DNA from: Chryseobacterium sp.
GTDB taxonomy: Bacteria > Bacteroidota > Bacteroidia > Flavobacteriales > Weeksellaceae
Assembly: GCA_031277615.1 (NCBI GenBank)
Contig: JAITMC010000023.1
Span: forward strand, 206,520 to 270,519
Length of the DNA stretch: 64,000 bases
Direction of reading: 5' to 3'
Below the pieces are notes generated by a model. That model did no database searches. It was not told where the DNA came from and was given only the letters and a program-made list of their open reading frames with translations. Position 1 is the stretch's first letter; each line of letters opens with the position of its first letter. The position numbers and the translations under genes are program-made. Below, one piece after another: positions 26,119 to 35,313 of the stretch.

Positions 26119-27615
26119 TTAATCCGGTTGTATATTCTCAATTTCCTTGAGATAAATGGAAAGCGGGGTTCCGGTTCGTTTTTTGAACGCTAAAGTAAAG
26201 GCCTGCTCATTATTGTACCCGAGCTCTTCTGCAATAAACGGAATTTTATAGGACCTGAATTTCCTGTCATTGGCCAGTCTGCTGATCGCATAATCAATCC
26301 GGAGATCGTTGAGGTAAGTGGCGAAATTTTTATCTTTATAGGTATTGATGATTTCTGATAAATATCTGGAATTGGTCTTTACTTTTTTGGCAAGCGTTCC
26401 CAGAGTGATTCCCTTGTTCAGGAAGAGTTCCCGGTCCTCGAAAATATCAAGTTCCTTCAATACGGCCTGGGCAATATCCTCGGAAACGGCTTTAGCGGTT
26501 CTATGATCCTCGGCTTCGGTATTATGTTCTGAAAAATCCTCTGGCGCAAACCTGTTTTTCAGTTCCGGATCCCAGCCTCTTTTATTTTTATCAACAGACT
26601 GAATCAGGTCCTGCGCAATCTTTCTGTATTTTTTCCCTGTCTTTTTATATCTCAGATAAAAATTGATAAACAATAAATGGGAGATCACCAGAAGACTGAG
26701 AACAATATAGAAGAGATTTTTTCTGTTATTGACTTCATTGGCAACAGTCTCTTCTTTCTCCCGCAGTTCAGAGATACTATATTTCCCGGGAAGTTCCTTC
26801 AGAATAGCCCTGATCTGAGAATCGAGTACGCGGTCCACTTCCATAAACCGTTCCATATAATACAGCTGTTTTCCCTGATCCTTTTTTTCTTTATAGTAAT
26901 GGATAAGATAAGTATAGGCATCTTTGAGTTCCGGATAGAGATAACCTGTTTTTACCACCAAAGAATCTATTGTCCTGAAGCATTCCACCGCTTTTTCTGT
27001 TTCATCAAGTCCTGCATAGGATCTTCCCAGATGCAAAAGGGTGTAATTCTGATTTCTTTTAGCCGCATTTTCCGGTATAAAGAAAAATTTCCTGCATTCT
27101 GATAAGCTATGGGCAGCAGACGGGTATTTTTTTAGCTGTAAATCATAAAATCCCTGCAATCCGAGATACTCATGATACTGATAAGAACCTCTTTCAGAAG
27201 TCTGTAAGCCTTCCCGGATCAGGATATAAGCGGAATCCATTTTCCGGGTTTCAATATAAGCATTGGCAAGACCGAGCCTGAGGAAATCACGTTCCTGGTC
27301 ATTCATACCATCCACATCATACAGATAATACCTGAATATCCGGGCTGTTTCAGCTTGTTTTCCTATATAATTGTTCAGAAGGGCGATACCGATATGTGCC
27401 AGAGCGATCTGTTTTTTATCTCCCTTTTCCTGAGCAGATTTCAGGGCAGTGATATAGTGGTTCAGGGCAGTATCAGGATTGGTGCTGAAGAATTTTCCCT
27501 CCAGTTCCTGAAAGGTATGTTGCTGAGGGATACTTTTTTCAGCCGTATTTGTTTGCGCATGAAGTACAGCAGCAAAAGCAAGCAATAACAGGATCCAATA
27601 TTTTACATTCATCAT
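26119..27615 (-). CDS. TPR-containing AraC-type transcriptional regulator
   Basis: 498-residue membrane-bound regulator. Signal peptide (…AAVLHAQ), about 250 residues of TPR-like helices in the periplasm, one membrane segment near 295-317 (LFYIVLSLLVISHLLFINF), a cytosolic linker, and a C-terminal AraC helix-turn-helix (KKVKTNSRYLSEIINTYKDK … FIAEELGYNNEQAFTLAFKK). This arrangement is frequent in flavobacteria and suggests sensing outside the membrane and DNA binding inside. Two Met codons begin the gene. The ligand and targets are unknown. Confidence 0.88.
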   Translation of the reverse strand: MMNVKYWILLLLAFAAVLHAQTNTAEKSIPQQHTFQELEGKFFSTNPDTALNHYITALKSAQEKGDKKQIALAHIGIALLNNYIGKQAETARIFRYYLYDVDGMNDQERDFLRLGLANAYIETRKMDSAYILIREGLQTSERGSYQYHEYLGLQGFYDLQLKKYPSAAHSLSECRKFFFIPENAAKRNQNYTLLHLGRSYAGLDETEKAVECFRTIDSLVVKTGYLYPELKDAYTYLIHYYKEKKDQGKQLYYMERFMEVDRVLDSQIRAILKELPGKYSISELREKEETVANEVNNRKNLFYIVLSLLVISHLLFINFYLRYKKTGKKYRKIAQDLIQSVDKNKRGWDPELKNRFAPEDFSEHNTEAEDHRTAKAVSEDIAQAVLKELDIFEDRELFLNKGITLGTLAKKVKTNSRYLSEIINTYKDKNFATYLNDLRIDYAISRLANDRKFRSYKIPFIAEELGYNNEQAFTLAFKKRTGTPLSIYLKEIENIQPD

Positions 27616-27632
27616 TCCTTCAGGGTATCTTA

Positions 27633-27640
27633 CAAAAATA
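27633..27640 (-). promoter_or_regulatory. -7 box TATTTTTG of the TPR/AraC regulator
   Basis: Perfect TAnnTTTG match on the minus strand, giving a leader of only about 11-14 nt. Confidence 0.5.
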
Positions 27641-27729
27641 TTACTTTATTCAACAGGCTCATGATATCTTTTTGACTTTCCTTTTACTGATAGTGAGTTT
27701 TTATTACAAAATAAATCCCGATCAAGTTA

Positions 27730-27761
27730 CAAAAAACAGCGTAAATTAATGATTACGCTGT
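27730..27761 (-). terminator. Terminator of the CDP-alcohol transferase operon
   Basis: Minus strand: ACAGCGTAA / TTACGCTGT stem with 8-nt loop, then TTTTTTG. Same design as the hairpin at 25570-25601, with a matched base-pair change (C-G in that copy, T-A here). Confidence 0.75.
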
Positions 27762-27884
27762 CTTCAAAAAAATCATTGATCAATTATATGAAAAAAATAA
27801 GGTTTGATGATCGGTGAATGGAAGATGGATGTTTTGATCCGTAAAATAAAATCATTTATCTGTTGTACTTTGCCTTCCTGACTT

Positions 27885-28484
27885 TTAATTAAAGAAAATG
27901 GTTTTTTTTCTCTGTTTTCCGTTCCGGATTCTCCAGGCATGATAAGAACTGGGAACGTCATACTGCCATTTGGGCAGCAGCAGAATGATCAGGATCACAT
28001 CCACATGGGAGATGAATCCCAATGCCACACAGAGATAAAAGGCCCAGCCTGTCTGCTGAAATCCTATTAAACAGGTAAAGGCGATCAGCAGGCTCAGTCC
28101 CCACATTTTTGAAAGAAAAGCATGCGTACAGGTTTCCTTTCCGAACTTCCAGATGCTGATGATATAGCATAGGGCTTCCATCACGAAGACCAGCAAAATA
28201 CCTTCCCATTCATCCCTGATAAGCTCAGGATTTATAAAATAGGCTGCCAATCCGAGCGATAACCAGAATACCAGATCGGTCTGGCTGTCCATTCTCCGTA
28301 ATTTCTCAGAAGAAACACCGGCTTTACGGGCGATAATTCCGTCAAAAATATCGGTAAGTAATCCGAAATACATCAATACTAAGATCGTAAACCCGCTTTT
28401 TCCGCCTGCAAAATAAGCCAGAAACAGGATAACCGGAGCAAGAAGAAATCTTATGGCTATTAAAATATAAGGTATTGTTTTCAT
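27885..28484 (-). CDS. CDP-alcohol phosphatidyltransferase family protein
   Basis: 199-residue integral membrane enzyme with about five or six hydrophobic segments. Family members move a phosphatidyl group from a CDP-lipid to an alcohol. The motif is DGIIAR then RRMDSQTD; in the consensus DGxxARx8GxxxDxxxD all Asp residues are present, but the conserved Gly is Leu here. It starts 4 nt after the preceding gene, so they form an operon. The alcohol (glycerol-phosphate, serine or inositol type) is not evident. Confidence 0.8.
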   Translation of the reverse strand: MKTIPYILIAIRFLLAPVILFLAYFAGGKSGFTILVLMYFGLLTDIFDGIIARKAGVSSEKLRRMDSQTDLVFWLSLGLAAYFINPELIRDEWEGILLVFVMEALCYIISIWKFGKETCTHAFLSKMWGLSLLIAFTCLIGFQQTGWAFYLCVALGFISHVDVILIILLLPKWQYDVPSSYHAWRIRNGKQRKKTIFFN

Positions 28485-28488
28485 GGTT

Positions 28489-29136
28489 CTAAAAATTAAT
28501 GACCGGTAAACTTCTTTTTCCGTTTTTATTCCAGATTCCCAGCTGCAGGCCTTTCATTTTCCTGGAAACATTCACCAGACCGATCTGTAGTCCTTTCATT
28601 TCCTGCGCTTTATTATAAACTCCGATCTGCGATCCTTTAAATATTTCTGCGTGGTTTACCGGAGCGATATTTAATCCTTTCAATTCTTTACCGTAATTAT
28701 AAAACCCGGATACCATCATTCCGCTTCCTTTATCAATATAGGTTCCTAATCCCGTGATGATCATTCCATTCATTGTATTGCCATAATTATACACGGAAAC
28801 CGCAACCCCGTTATGATTTACGATACTTCCGTATCCGCAGCCGGAAACCGTAAGACCGTTGACAATAAGCTCTGCTTTATCTTTTCTGTTCTTCGCAGGA
28901 TCGTAAAACATCCATACAAAAGGTCCCAGAGGCACCGGTTCCAGATTGATCCCGTTAATTTTTCTTGTCCTGTTTTTATCCAGTACCCCGCCTAATCCTA
29001 AAGCAATACCGTTTACTTTATCGATTTTATTTAATGGAGTTAATGCGGCAAAACTTGTTCTTTCTCTGCTCAAACTGTCCTGGGCCGAAGCCAGGCTGCT
29101 TAAGAGAAGTCCTGTTATTAAAAGTATTATTTTCAT
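28489..29136 (-). CDS. Secreted protein with GL(Q/N)-type surface repeats
   Basis: 215-residue exported protein with signal peptide ending LASAQ. It contains repeated short units of the form 'GLxIxxVNxxxxxKGxQIGxxN' from about 130 to 205 (GLNIAPVN, GSQIGVYN, GLQIGLVN, GLQLGIWN). This pattern fits the LA_2272-type surface repeat family as I remember it. Likely an outer-membrane or surface beta-structure. First gene of the operon with the CDP-alcohol transferase. Function unknown. Confidence 0.65.
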   Translation of the reverse strand: MKIILLITGLLLSSLASAQDSLSRERTSFAALTPLNKIDKVNGIALGLGGVLDKNRTRKINGINLEPVPLGPFVWMFYDPAKNRKDKAELIVNGLTVSGCGYGSIVNHNGVAVSVYNYGNTMNGMIITGLGTYIDKGSGMMVSGFYNYGKELKGLNIAPVNHAEIFKGSQIGVYNKAQEMKGLQIGLVNVSRKMKGLQLGIWNKNGKRSLPVINF

Positions 29137-29216
29137 AATGTTTCAGATTTTATGATGTTTAAATTATTGGCTTAATTTTTTCAGATATTCATAAACTGGT
29201 TTCATCATCAGTAGTT

Positions 29217-29684
29217 TTAAAAGACAATGTTGAATCCGAAGGAATACCTGAAGCCTTTCGTAGGAAAATGTTTATAGGTATTGTACTCGAAGTTATACCC
29301 GGCTTCTGCGGTAAAGAAATGACAGAACGTTACCCCGAACTTTGGGGAAGCCGCATACGGAGAAACTCCGGCACCCGCATATAAACTGGTCACAAGACCT
29401 TCATCACCGAAAGCTTTTATCTTTCTGAAGTAGTCAAATTCCGGGATGATCAGAAGTTTTCTTTCGTCCCACCAGTTGAAATGTCCCCGCAGGCTGTAAT
29501 AATTTTTAGCATCTTCAGACGGCAGTTTTGTGCCCACCGAGAAAAAGGTTTTATCTCCCAATGAGGTTCCTTCTATTCTGGTACAAAGAAGTATTCCTAC
29601 AATTTTCCAGTTCTTGTCGTTTCCGAGCTGGGCTTTACTCATGCTGAAGAAGAACAGAGCTATTCCTAAGATTATATTTTTCAT
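29217..29684 (-). CDS. Small outer-membrane beta-barrel protein (predicted)
   Basis: 155-residue exported protein, signal peptide ending SMSKAQ. The rest alternates polar and hydrophobic residues in beta-strand fashion and ends in a strand finishing with Phe (YSFGFNIVF), the usual outer-membrane barrel signal. No family recognised. Divergent from the HTH regulator on the plus strand, with a -7 box for each direction in the short gap. Confidence 0.7.
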   Translation of the reverse strand: MKNIILGIALFFFSMSKAQLGNDKNWKIVGILLCTRIEGTSLGDKTFFSVGTKLPSEDAKNYYSLRGHFNWWDERKLLIIPEFDYFRKIKAFGDEGLVTSLYAGAGVSPYAASPKFGVTFCHFFTAEAGYNFEYNTYKHFPTKGFRYSFGFNIVF

Positions 29685-29709
29685 CGCAGATCGTTTTAAA
29701 ATGATGTTT

Positions 29710-29717
29710 CAAAATTA
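29710..29717 (-). promoter_or_regulatory. -7 box TAATTTTG of the beta-barrel gene
   Basis: Perfect TAnnTTTG match on the minus strand, about 26 nt before the start codon. Confidence 0.5.
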
Positions 29718-29766
29718 TCCGCGAAAAGCACAAACCCGAATGCGAAAAAAAATTAAAATAAATGTC

Positions 29767-29774
29767 TACATTTG
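29767..29774 (+). promoter_or_regulatory. -7 box TACATTTG of the HTH regulator gene
   Basis: Perfect TAnnTTTG match. It lies inside the longer in-frame reading from 29762, so translation must start further on, at the ATG at 29792. Confidence 0.55.
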
Positions 29775-29791
29775 TGAAAATCGCAAAAACC

Positions 29792-30721
29792 ATGCACCAG
29801 GAACTTTTACTCAGGGAAATCCGCAGGAAAATAGGAGATAAATCTCTGAATGACGAAATCGCCAATATCCTCAATATAAGTTATGACGCTGCTCACAGAA
29901 GGACTTCTCTGAAGGCGAAATTCAGTTTTGAGGAAGCGCTGGAACTGGCAAAATACTATCAGATTTCCATGGATCAGTTTCTTACTTCAGATCACCGGAT
30001 TCTCGTGCAAAAAACTTCGGCGGTAACCCAAACAGAAGATTTACAGTCTTTTTTTCAGAATAACCTCAGCGTTTTTGAGAATCTGCCGCTTTCGGATGAG
30101 ATGACGATTTATTATTCGGCAAAGGACATTCCTTTTTTTTATACCCTTTCTGATACCCTGCTTTCCAGGTTCAAAGTCTATGTATGGATGAATCTGCTGA
30201 ATGCCAAACAGGTTTTTGTTCCTTTTCTGGAGTTTTCACCTCCTTATTTTGAAGCGGACACTCAGGAATTAAGAAAAAAATATGAAGCTCAGAATGTCGT
30301 GGAACTATGGAATGATATGACGGTCTCCAGCATTTTACAGCAGATTTCATTTTATTCCGATACCGGACTTTTACAAAAAAAAGAAGCACAGATTATTCTG
30401 AAAGAATTAAAAGAACTGATCGCCTATATTGAACAGAAAACAGAAGATAATCCCAAATTTCATCTGTATGAAAATGAGCTGATGCATCTTTCCAATGACA
30501 TTTTCTTTTACCACCCGCAACAGTCGCTTTTTGCCCTGCCTACGAATATGTTCGGGTACCTGCTGGTTACTGATGCCAAAACCTGCCAGGAAACCCGGAA
30601 TTATTTTGAACATCAGATTAAAAACTCAAAATCCCTGAACACCTCCGGAAACCGCGACAGGAAAATATTCTTTAATAAAATGTATGACCAGATTAACCGG
30701 TTAAGACAAAACCTGTCATGA
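29792..30721 (+). CDS. HTH-type transcriptional regulator
   Basis: 309-residue cytoplasmic protein. Its N-terminus is an XRE-like helix-turn-helix (LLLREIRRKIGDKSLNDEIA, NILNISYDAAHRRT, then 'FSFEEALELAKYYQISMDQFL'). The remaining 230 residues are helical with no domain recognised. The start at 29792 is chosen because a -7 box covers the upstream in-frame ATG. Divergent from the beta-barrel gene, which it may control; that is inference from position only. Confidence 0.8.
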   Translation: MHQELLLREIRRKIGDKSLNDEIANILNISYDAAHRRTSLKAKFSFEEALELAKYYQISMDQFLTSDHRILVQKTSAVTQTEDLQSFFQNNLSVFENLPLSDEMTIYYSAKDIPFFYTLSDTLLSRFKVYVWMNLLNAKQVFVPFLEFSPPYFEADTQELRKKYEAQNVVELWNDMTVSSILQQISFYSDTGLLQKKEAQIILKELKELIAYIEQKTEDNPKFHLYENELMHLSNDIFFYHPQQSLFALPTNMFGYLLVTDAKTCQETRNYFEHQIKNSKSLNTSGNRDRKIFFNKMYDQINRLRQNLS

Positions 30722-31031
30722 AGACTCTTCCATAACGGGAATATTTCGGAGAAACGAATCAAACGGTCAATTCAGAAGAATTGACAATCACAGATACGGA
30801 GTATACCTATCCTTATACAGGCTGGCATTATCACGAAATGCTTACTTTACTTTTCTCTTTCAGGGCGTATGACAGAAGGAAACAAAATAACATACAGAAG
30901 TTCAGCTGGATTCCTATTATCCCATCATTGAGAATCTGTAGTAGTAGTTTTACTACAATTTTTAAAATTTAACCTTCAAAATGAATTTCAGGTACAGTTT
31001 TTTTATAGATTTACCAGATAATTCACATTTA

Positions 31032-32033
31032 ATGGAAATCAAGTATTTAGAATATAAGGTACGTAACGGTGATACGCTGAAATCCGTTGCCTCACGGCTG
31101 GGCATGACCGGAGAGGAGCTTAAGCTGTTTCACAATTCCCATTGTCAGAAAATGGACTGGGTATGGTTTGAAAACCTTAATGAAGTCAAAATGCTGCTTG
31201 TTCCAACCCATTTCCAAACAGAAAAAGAAAAGGAACAGGAAAGAAAAAACCGGCTTCCTTCTGCTGTGCTATCAGATTCATTCTTTGCAAAAACTTATGA
31301 TGTCTGGGAAGCTATTGAAGGATCATTTCAGCCGGATGTAAAGATGAATTACACCATCGATCTGAATCTGCGCAAGGACCAGATGCTTCTTACCTATGCA
31401 CAGAAGGATTTTAAGTCTGACGGAAATATTCCTGGCGATAAAGTAAGTGATCTTTCCATGGCGTGTATGAAAAGTATTATGCCTATTGATTTTACACTCG
31501 ATCATCAAGGCAGGATCTGTGGATTTTCAGATCATAAGAAGATCACTGCAATTTTTGCCGGTCAGCGTAAAGAGCTTGAAGATTTCTATACCGGAGAGAT
31601 CACCAAAAAATATGTGGATTCATTTGAGCACAATATTCTGGATGAAAGGTTTCTTTTGCAGCAATTTCAAAGTACTTTGCTCTTCCAGACCTTATTCCCT
31701 GAAATGAAATGGTTTCACAGAAAAACGAGCTGGACAGAAGTATTTTATTTTTTCCAAAATTCGTTTCCTGTACAATGCCATATGGAAATTGAGCAGGAGA
31801 ATGAAGATGATCATCTCCTCATCACTACCCTAAAAGGTAAAATCACAGATTGGTGCAGCTCACGGGAAATCCTGTGGGGAATAAGACCCGATGAAATGTC
31901 ATCAGGAGATTTTACATTAAAATACACCACTCATAAGAAAAACAAAAACCTGCTTCATGCCAAAGCTTCCCTGATACTGAAGTACGAGGAAGAATCTATT
32001 CATCAGCACAATATCACTATAACACAAAGATAA
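31032..32033 (+). CDS. LysM-domain protein of the effector locus
   Basis: 333-residue protein without signal peptide. An N-terminal LysM motif (YKVRNGDTLKSVASRLGM) is followed by about 270 residues of an unrecognised domain. An upstream in-frame ATG (30981) would add 17 residues; the ATG at 31032 gives the usual start just before LysM. It ends 1 nt before the next LysM gene. With that gene it may form part of a contractile-injection or T6SS-like cargo; the LysM could bind peptidoglycan or act as a tail/baseplate adaptor. Role inferred from position. Confidence 0.7.
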   Translation: MEIKYLEYKVRNGDTLKSVASRLGMTGEELKLFHNSHCQKMDWVWFENLNEVKMLLVPTHFQTEKEKEQERKNRLPSAVLSDSFFAKTYDVWEAIEGSFQPDVKMNYTIDLNLRKDQMLLTYAQKDFKSDGNIPGDKVSDLSMACMKSIMPIDFTLDHQGRICGFSDHKKITAIFAGQRKELEDFYTGEITKKYVDSFEHNILDERFLLQQFQSTLLFQTLFPEMKWFHRKTSWTEVFYFFQNSFPVQCHMEIEQENEDDHLLITTLKGKITDWCSSREILWGIRPDEMSSGDFTLKYTTHKKNKNLLHAKASLILKYEEESIHQHNITITQR

Positions 32034-32034
32034 T

Positions 32035-32886
32035 ATGAAAAATTATGTTATACAGCAAGGCGACACCTTCCGCTCACTCGCCCAAAAATTCAGATTAAAA
32101 AATGAAGGCATTCTAAAGACTTATCACAACCTCCACTGTTCTGAGGAAGATATCATGCAGGAACCTATTCCCGGAATGACAATCCTTATTCCCGAAGATC
32201 CTGAGCTGATGGCTAATGAGAATGAATATCAGGATACTTCCGATATCAATTCTTCAGAAGAGGAAAATCACGCTTCAGCTATTCAAGGTACAGAAGATTC
32301 TTCAGAACCGGAGTACCATGAAGAGCAATCCTCTGGAAAAACAGAGAACAAACAGGAAAAGGAAAACCATAAAAAAGAAAACGGAGGAACATCTGCCCAC
32401 GAAGGAAAACATTTTGTTGTTCAAAAAGGGATTTGTCAGTGTGATCAGGGGTTTAAATTTCCTAAATTCAAAGTTACAAGCCATCAGAAACACTATTGGA
32501 ACGATGCCGACGGACAGGCCGATTATCTTGCGGTAACAGAAGATGACCTCACTTTTGACCCTCCGGCGATGCCTTTTGGAAATTGTAAGCTTAAACCCAC
32601 ATCCGGAGGTTACCTGCCATGTACGTATTCCCCCGCCGGGAAATGGCAAAAGCCATACGAAAAAGTAAAAGTGATGGGAAAAAGCTGCCTTACGGAAATT
32701 TCTGAACTGATGTGCAGTACAGGAGGAAAAATCACCATCCTGAAACATGGACAGCAGAGTGAAATCGGCCAGTCTCATGTTGAAAATGCCAACTCCAGGG
32801 AACAGCAGATCTACAATCCTGTTGTGAATTTTGACGAGTTTAAGGAAGAGATTCTGGGAAAAGATTTCTCTGATGATTATCAATAG
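32035..32886 (+). CDS. LysM and DUF4280 (PAAR-like) protein
   Basis: 283-residue protein: LysM at 3-55 (YVIQQGDTFRSLAQKFRL … GMTILIPE), a Glu/Ser/Asn-rich linker (about 60-122), then a DUF4280 domain with its Cys/Gly pattern (VQKGICQCDQG, MPFGNCKL, SGGYLPCTY, KSCLTE, MCSTGGKITI). DUF4280 resembles the PAAR repeat that caps spike proteins of T6SS and related injection machines. It precedes the effector by 27 nt, so the three genes read as spike-adaptor plus cargo. No other secretion-system genes are in the window. Confidence 0.8.
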   Translation: MKNYVIQQGDTFRSLAQKFRLKNEGILKTYHNLHCSEEDIMQEPIPGMTILIPEDPELMANENEYQDTSDINSSEEENHASAIQGTEDSSEPEYHEEQSSGKTENKQEKENHKKENGGTSAHEGKHFVVQKGICQCDQGFKFPKFKVTSHQKHYWNDADGQADYLAVTEDDLTFDPPAMPFGNCKLKPTSGGYLPCTYSPAGKWQKPYEKVKVMGKSCLTEISELMCSTGGKITILKHGQQSEIGQSHVENANSREQQIYNPVVNFDEFKEEILGKDFSDDYQ

Positions 32887-32913
32887 TATTTATTAACTTT
32901 AAGTATTAACATT

Positions 32914-35313
32914 ATGATTAACGGATCTCAAAATCCTGTCGCAGGAAAAGACGAAATTTATACTTTGGCAGATTATAGCTTAGGGTTGGCGTATCTGGAT
33001 ACAAAACCTAAATATACCTGGTCTATTAAAAGGTTATACAGAAAAGAATGGATAGACATCACTAAAAAGCCACAGAAAACGGGCCTGTCGGTAACTTTTA
33101 ACTTCGGACCTCATGTGGTAGGAGAAAAATTCCTGCTGGAAGTGTATAAAGAAACCAAGAATATTTTTACACAGAAAAATGAAACCCATAAAATGGGAGA
33201 ACTACAGGTAATTCCGGCTTCAGGTAAAGTTCCTAAAATTACTAAAGTAGTTCTTTTTAATCGTGGTGCAAGGGATGTAAACAAAGCCAGCTACACCGAT
33301 AAATTAGTTGCCAGAGCTTATTGTGTGGGAATGTTCAACAAAACCATCAATTTTCATTTATGGGAAGATGATGCACCAGGTGGCGGGCATAATGCTGAAA
33401 TCAATAAAAACAACCGTATCAACAAGGCTTATCCTGCAAGGGTAAATGTGAATGGAATTGCAGAAGCGGAAATATCATTAAGTGCAGACCAAAACGTAAT
33501 GAAACAGGTTGCCAATCGCTTTATGATGCGTGGTGACACCAGTGAAGGCGCTTTTCATGAGTTTTATGTTACCGCAAGTTATGATCATAAAATATTAGGC
33601 GCTAACCAAACCAATGTAGATGTTGCTAACCCTGATTACAAAAAACAACAACCTAAACCCAATACACCACAAAAAACAACTATACCTCCGCCAAAGAAAC
33701 CTCAGCAACAAGAAAACTTACTAGCCAAGTCTATTAATTTTATTGTTGATAATGTAATGAAACCCTTCACTATTGAGAAAACGAAAACGGCTACTGATGT
33801 TGGGAAACAAAAACCACCCCAAAAAAGCACTGAAGGCAAATGCTTTTGTAATAGAGATTTTACCTTAGAAGAAATAAAAGAAATAATCAAGCAGTTAAGG
33901 ATTTCAGATGGTAATAAAAATCTAACTGATTTATGGTACAATCAACAAATTCAAGTTAATGACAAAACTGTTGAAGGTTTTAGAAATGAAATTAATGCTA
34001 ATTTTGAGAAATTTAAAATAAAATCTTGTGCTCAAAAAATGCATATTTTAGCTCAGGCGACAGTGGAAACAGGTGCATTTTCATTATCAAGAGAAAAAGG
34101 ACATAAAGATGGGACTCCATTTGACTATGATCCTTGGAGAGGGCATGGACTCTTACAATTAACACTAAAATCTGCTTATGAAAAATATGCTATAGAAGTA
34201 CCAAATATAAATGCTGTTAAAAACCCTCAAAAAATTGCAGAAGATTTACATTTAATAATTCATTCAGGTTGTTGGGAATGGTCAGAATTTAAAAAAGCTC
34301 CTGACAATCTATCATCTGAATTTTTTAAAAAATGGGATAAAGAAACTGCAGGAAAATCTTTAAATCAATTAGCTGAATATGGAGATAAATATTTAGAATT
34401 AATATCAGCTTTATTAAATGGACGCAATAAAACTACAGACATGCCAAACGGATGGACTGAAAGACAAATTGCATATAATCTTTTAAAAAATTTCATTTTT
34501 AAATACGATTATTATCATGGAAATAAAAAAAATGAACCAATAAATGCTGATGGTATTGTAACTTATCACATATATGGAGATAATAGAAAAGATAAAATTG
34601 AAAAACACATTCCTAAAGAAATAAAATCTGAATTTAAACAGTATTATAAATATGTCTATCATGATAAAAACAATAAAGAACATAATATATGTTTATGTAA
34701 ATGGCATTTAACTAAGGAAAAAAAGAACGGAACAAAACCGGGAAAAAAACCTGTTCATAGTAAAATTATTGAAGACAAGTATGTTAATGAAGGGCAAACA
34801 GATCGAAGAATAAAATATGAAAATGGAGATATTGCAGAGTATGGAAGTAATGAGGGGTTAACTTTTTGGGTATTATATAAAGTTTCTGGTAATAATATTC
34901 AATTGGTAGAAATGCCTGATTTATTAAACTATAATAGTAATGGTGTAGTAATTAAATATAAGTTCACACAAACACAAAGAAGATATACAGACCCTGATTA
35001 TATGGCTGTTTTTATCGGAGCATTAGCTGATTGTGGATTTAGCGATGTCCGAACGACTGGAAGCTGCTTCCGTGAAGCTTCTTGTTTTCCAAGTGTTGAA
35101 CATGTTAATGGAAAAAGTATTGATACTTTATATTTGGACGATGTAAGGGAACAACAACTTATAAATGCATTCCATAAATTTGGAATTACAAAACAATTGC
35201 GAGGCAGTAAAAAGAAGGCATTTAATCATACAAGTAATGGAAAAAAACTTCACAATAGTCATTTACATTCAGGTATAATAGCAAATGGTACAATAAAAAT
35301 AATAAGAGAATAA
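32914..35313 (+). CDS. Effector with GH19-like and LAS metallopeptidase domains
   Basis: 799-residue protein without signal peptide. Residues 1-240 form a delivery region of Ig-like type, 245-300 a Pro/Lys/Gln-rich linker, 310-510 a GH19 chitinase/lysozyme-like domain (CFCNRDFT start; E385 in ATVETGAF; 'GRGLLQLT'-like 'GHGLLQLTLK'), then a spacer and a C-terminal LAS zinc peptidase pattern: H730xxxxxxD737 and H783-L-H785. Together these would cut the glycan and the peptide of peptidoglycan. The following lipoprotein starts inside its stop codon (TAATG). DNA becomes much richer in A+T from about 33.6 kb, at the linker. Confidence 0.8.
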   Translation: MINGSQNPVAGKDEIYTLADYSLGLAYLDTKPKYTWSIKRLYRKEWIDITKKPQKTGLSVTFNFGPHVVGEKFLLEVYKETKNIFTQKNETHKMGELQVIPASGKVPKITKVVLFNRGARDVNKASYTDKLVARAYCVGMFNKTINFHLWEDDAPGGGHNAEINKNNRINKAYPARVNVNGIAEAEISLSADQNVMKQVANRFMMRGDTSEGAFHEFYVTASYDHKILGANQTNVDVANPDYKKQQPKPNTPQKTTIPPPKKPQQQENLLAKSINFIVDNVMKPFTIEKTKTATDVGKQKPPQKSTEGKCFCNRDFTLEEIKEIIKQLRISDGNKNLTDLWYNQQIQVNDKTVEGFRNEINANFEKFKIKSCAQKMHILAQATVETGAFSLSREKGHKDGTPFDYDPWRGHGLLQLTLKSAYEKYAIEVPNINAVKNPQKIAEDLHLIIHSGCWEWSEFKKAPDNLSSEFFKKWDKETAGKSLNQLAEYGDKYLELISALLNGRNKTTDMPNGWTERQIAYNLLKNFIFKYDYYHGNKKNEPINADGIVTYHIYGDNRKDKIEKHIPKEIKSEFKQYYKYVYHDKNNKEHNICLCKWHLTKEKKNGTKPGKKPVHSKIIEDKYVNEGQTDRRIKYENGDIAEYGSNEGLTFWVLYKVSGNNIQLVEMPDLLNYNSNGVVIKYKFTQTQRRYTDPDYMAVFIGALADCGFSDVRTTGSCFREASCFPSVEHVNGKSIDTLYLDDVREQQLINAFHKFGITKQLRGSKKKAFNHTSNGKKLHNSHLHSGIIANGTIKIIRE

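Noticed and set aside
30781-30972. 63-codon open frame between the HTH regulator and the LysM gene
   Set aside because: Non-ATG start, no coding character or family; I see no gene in this 259-nt gap.
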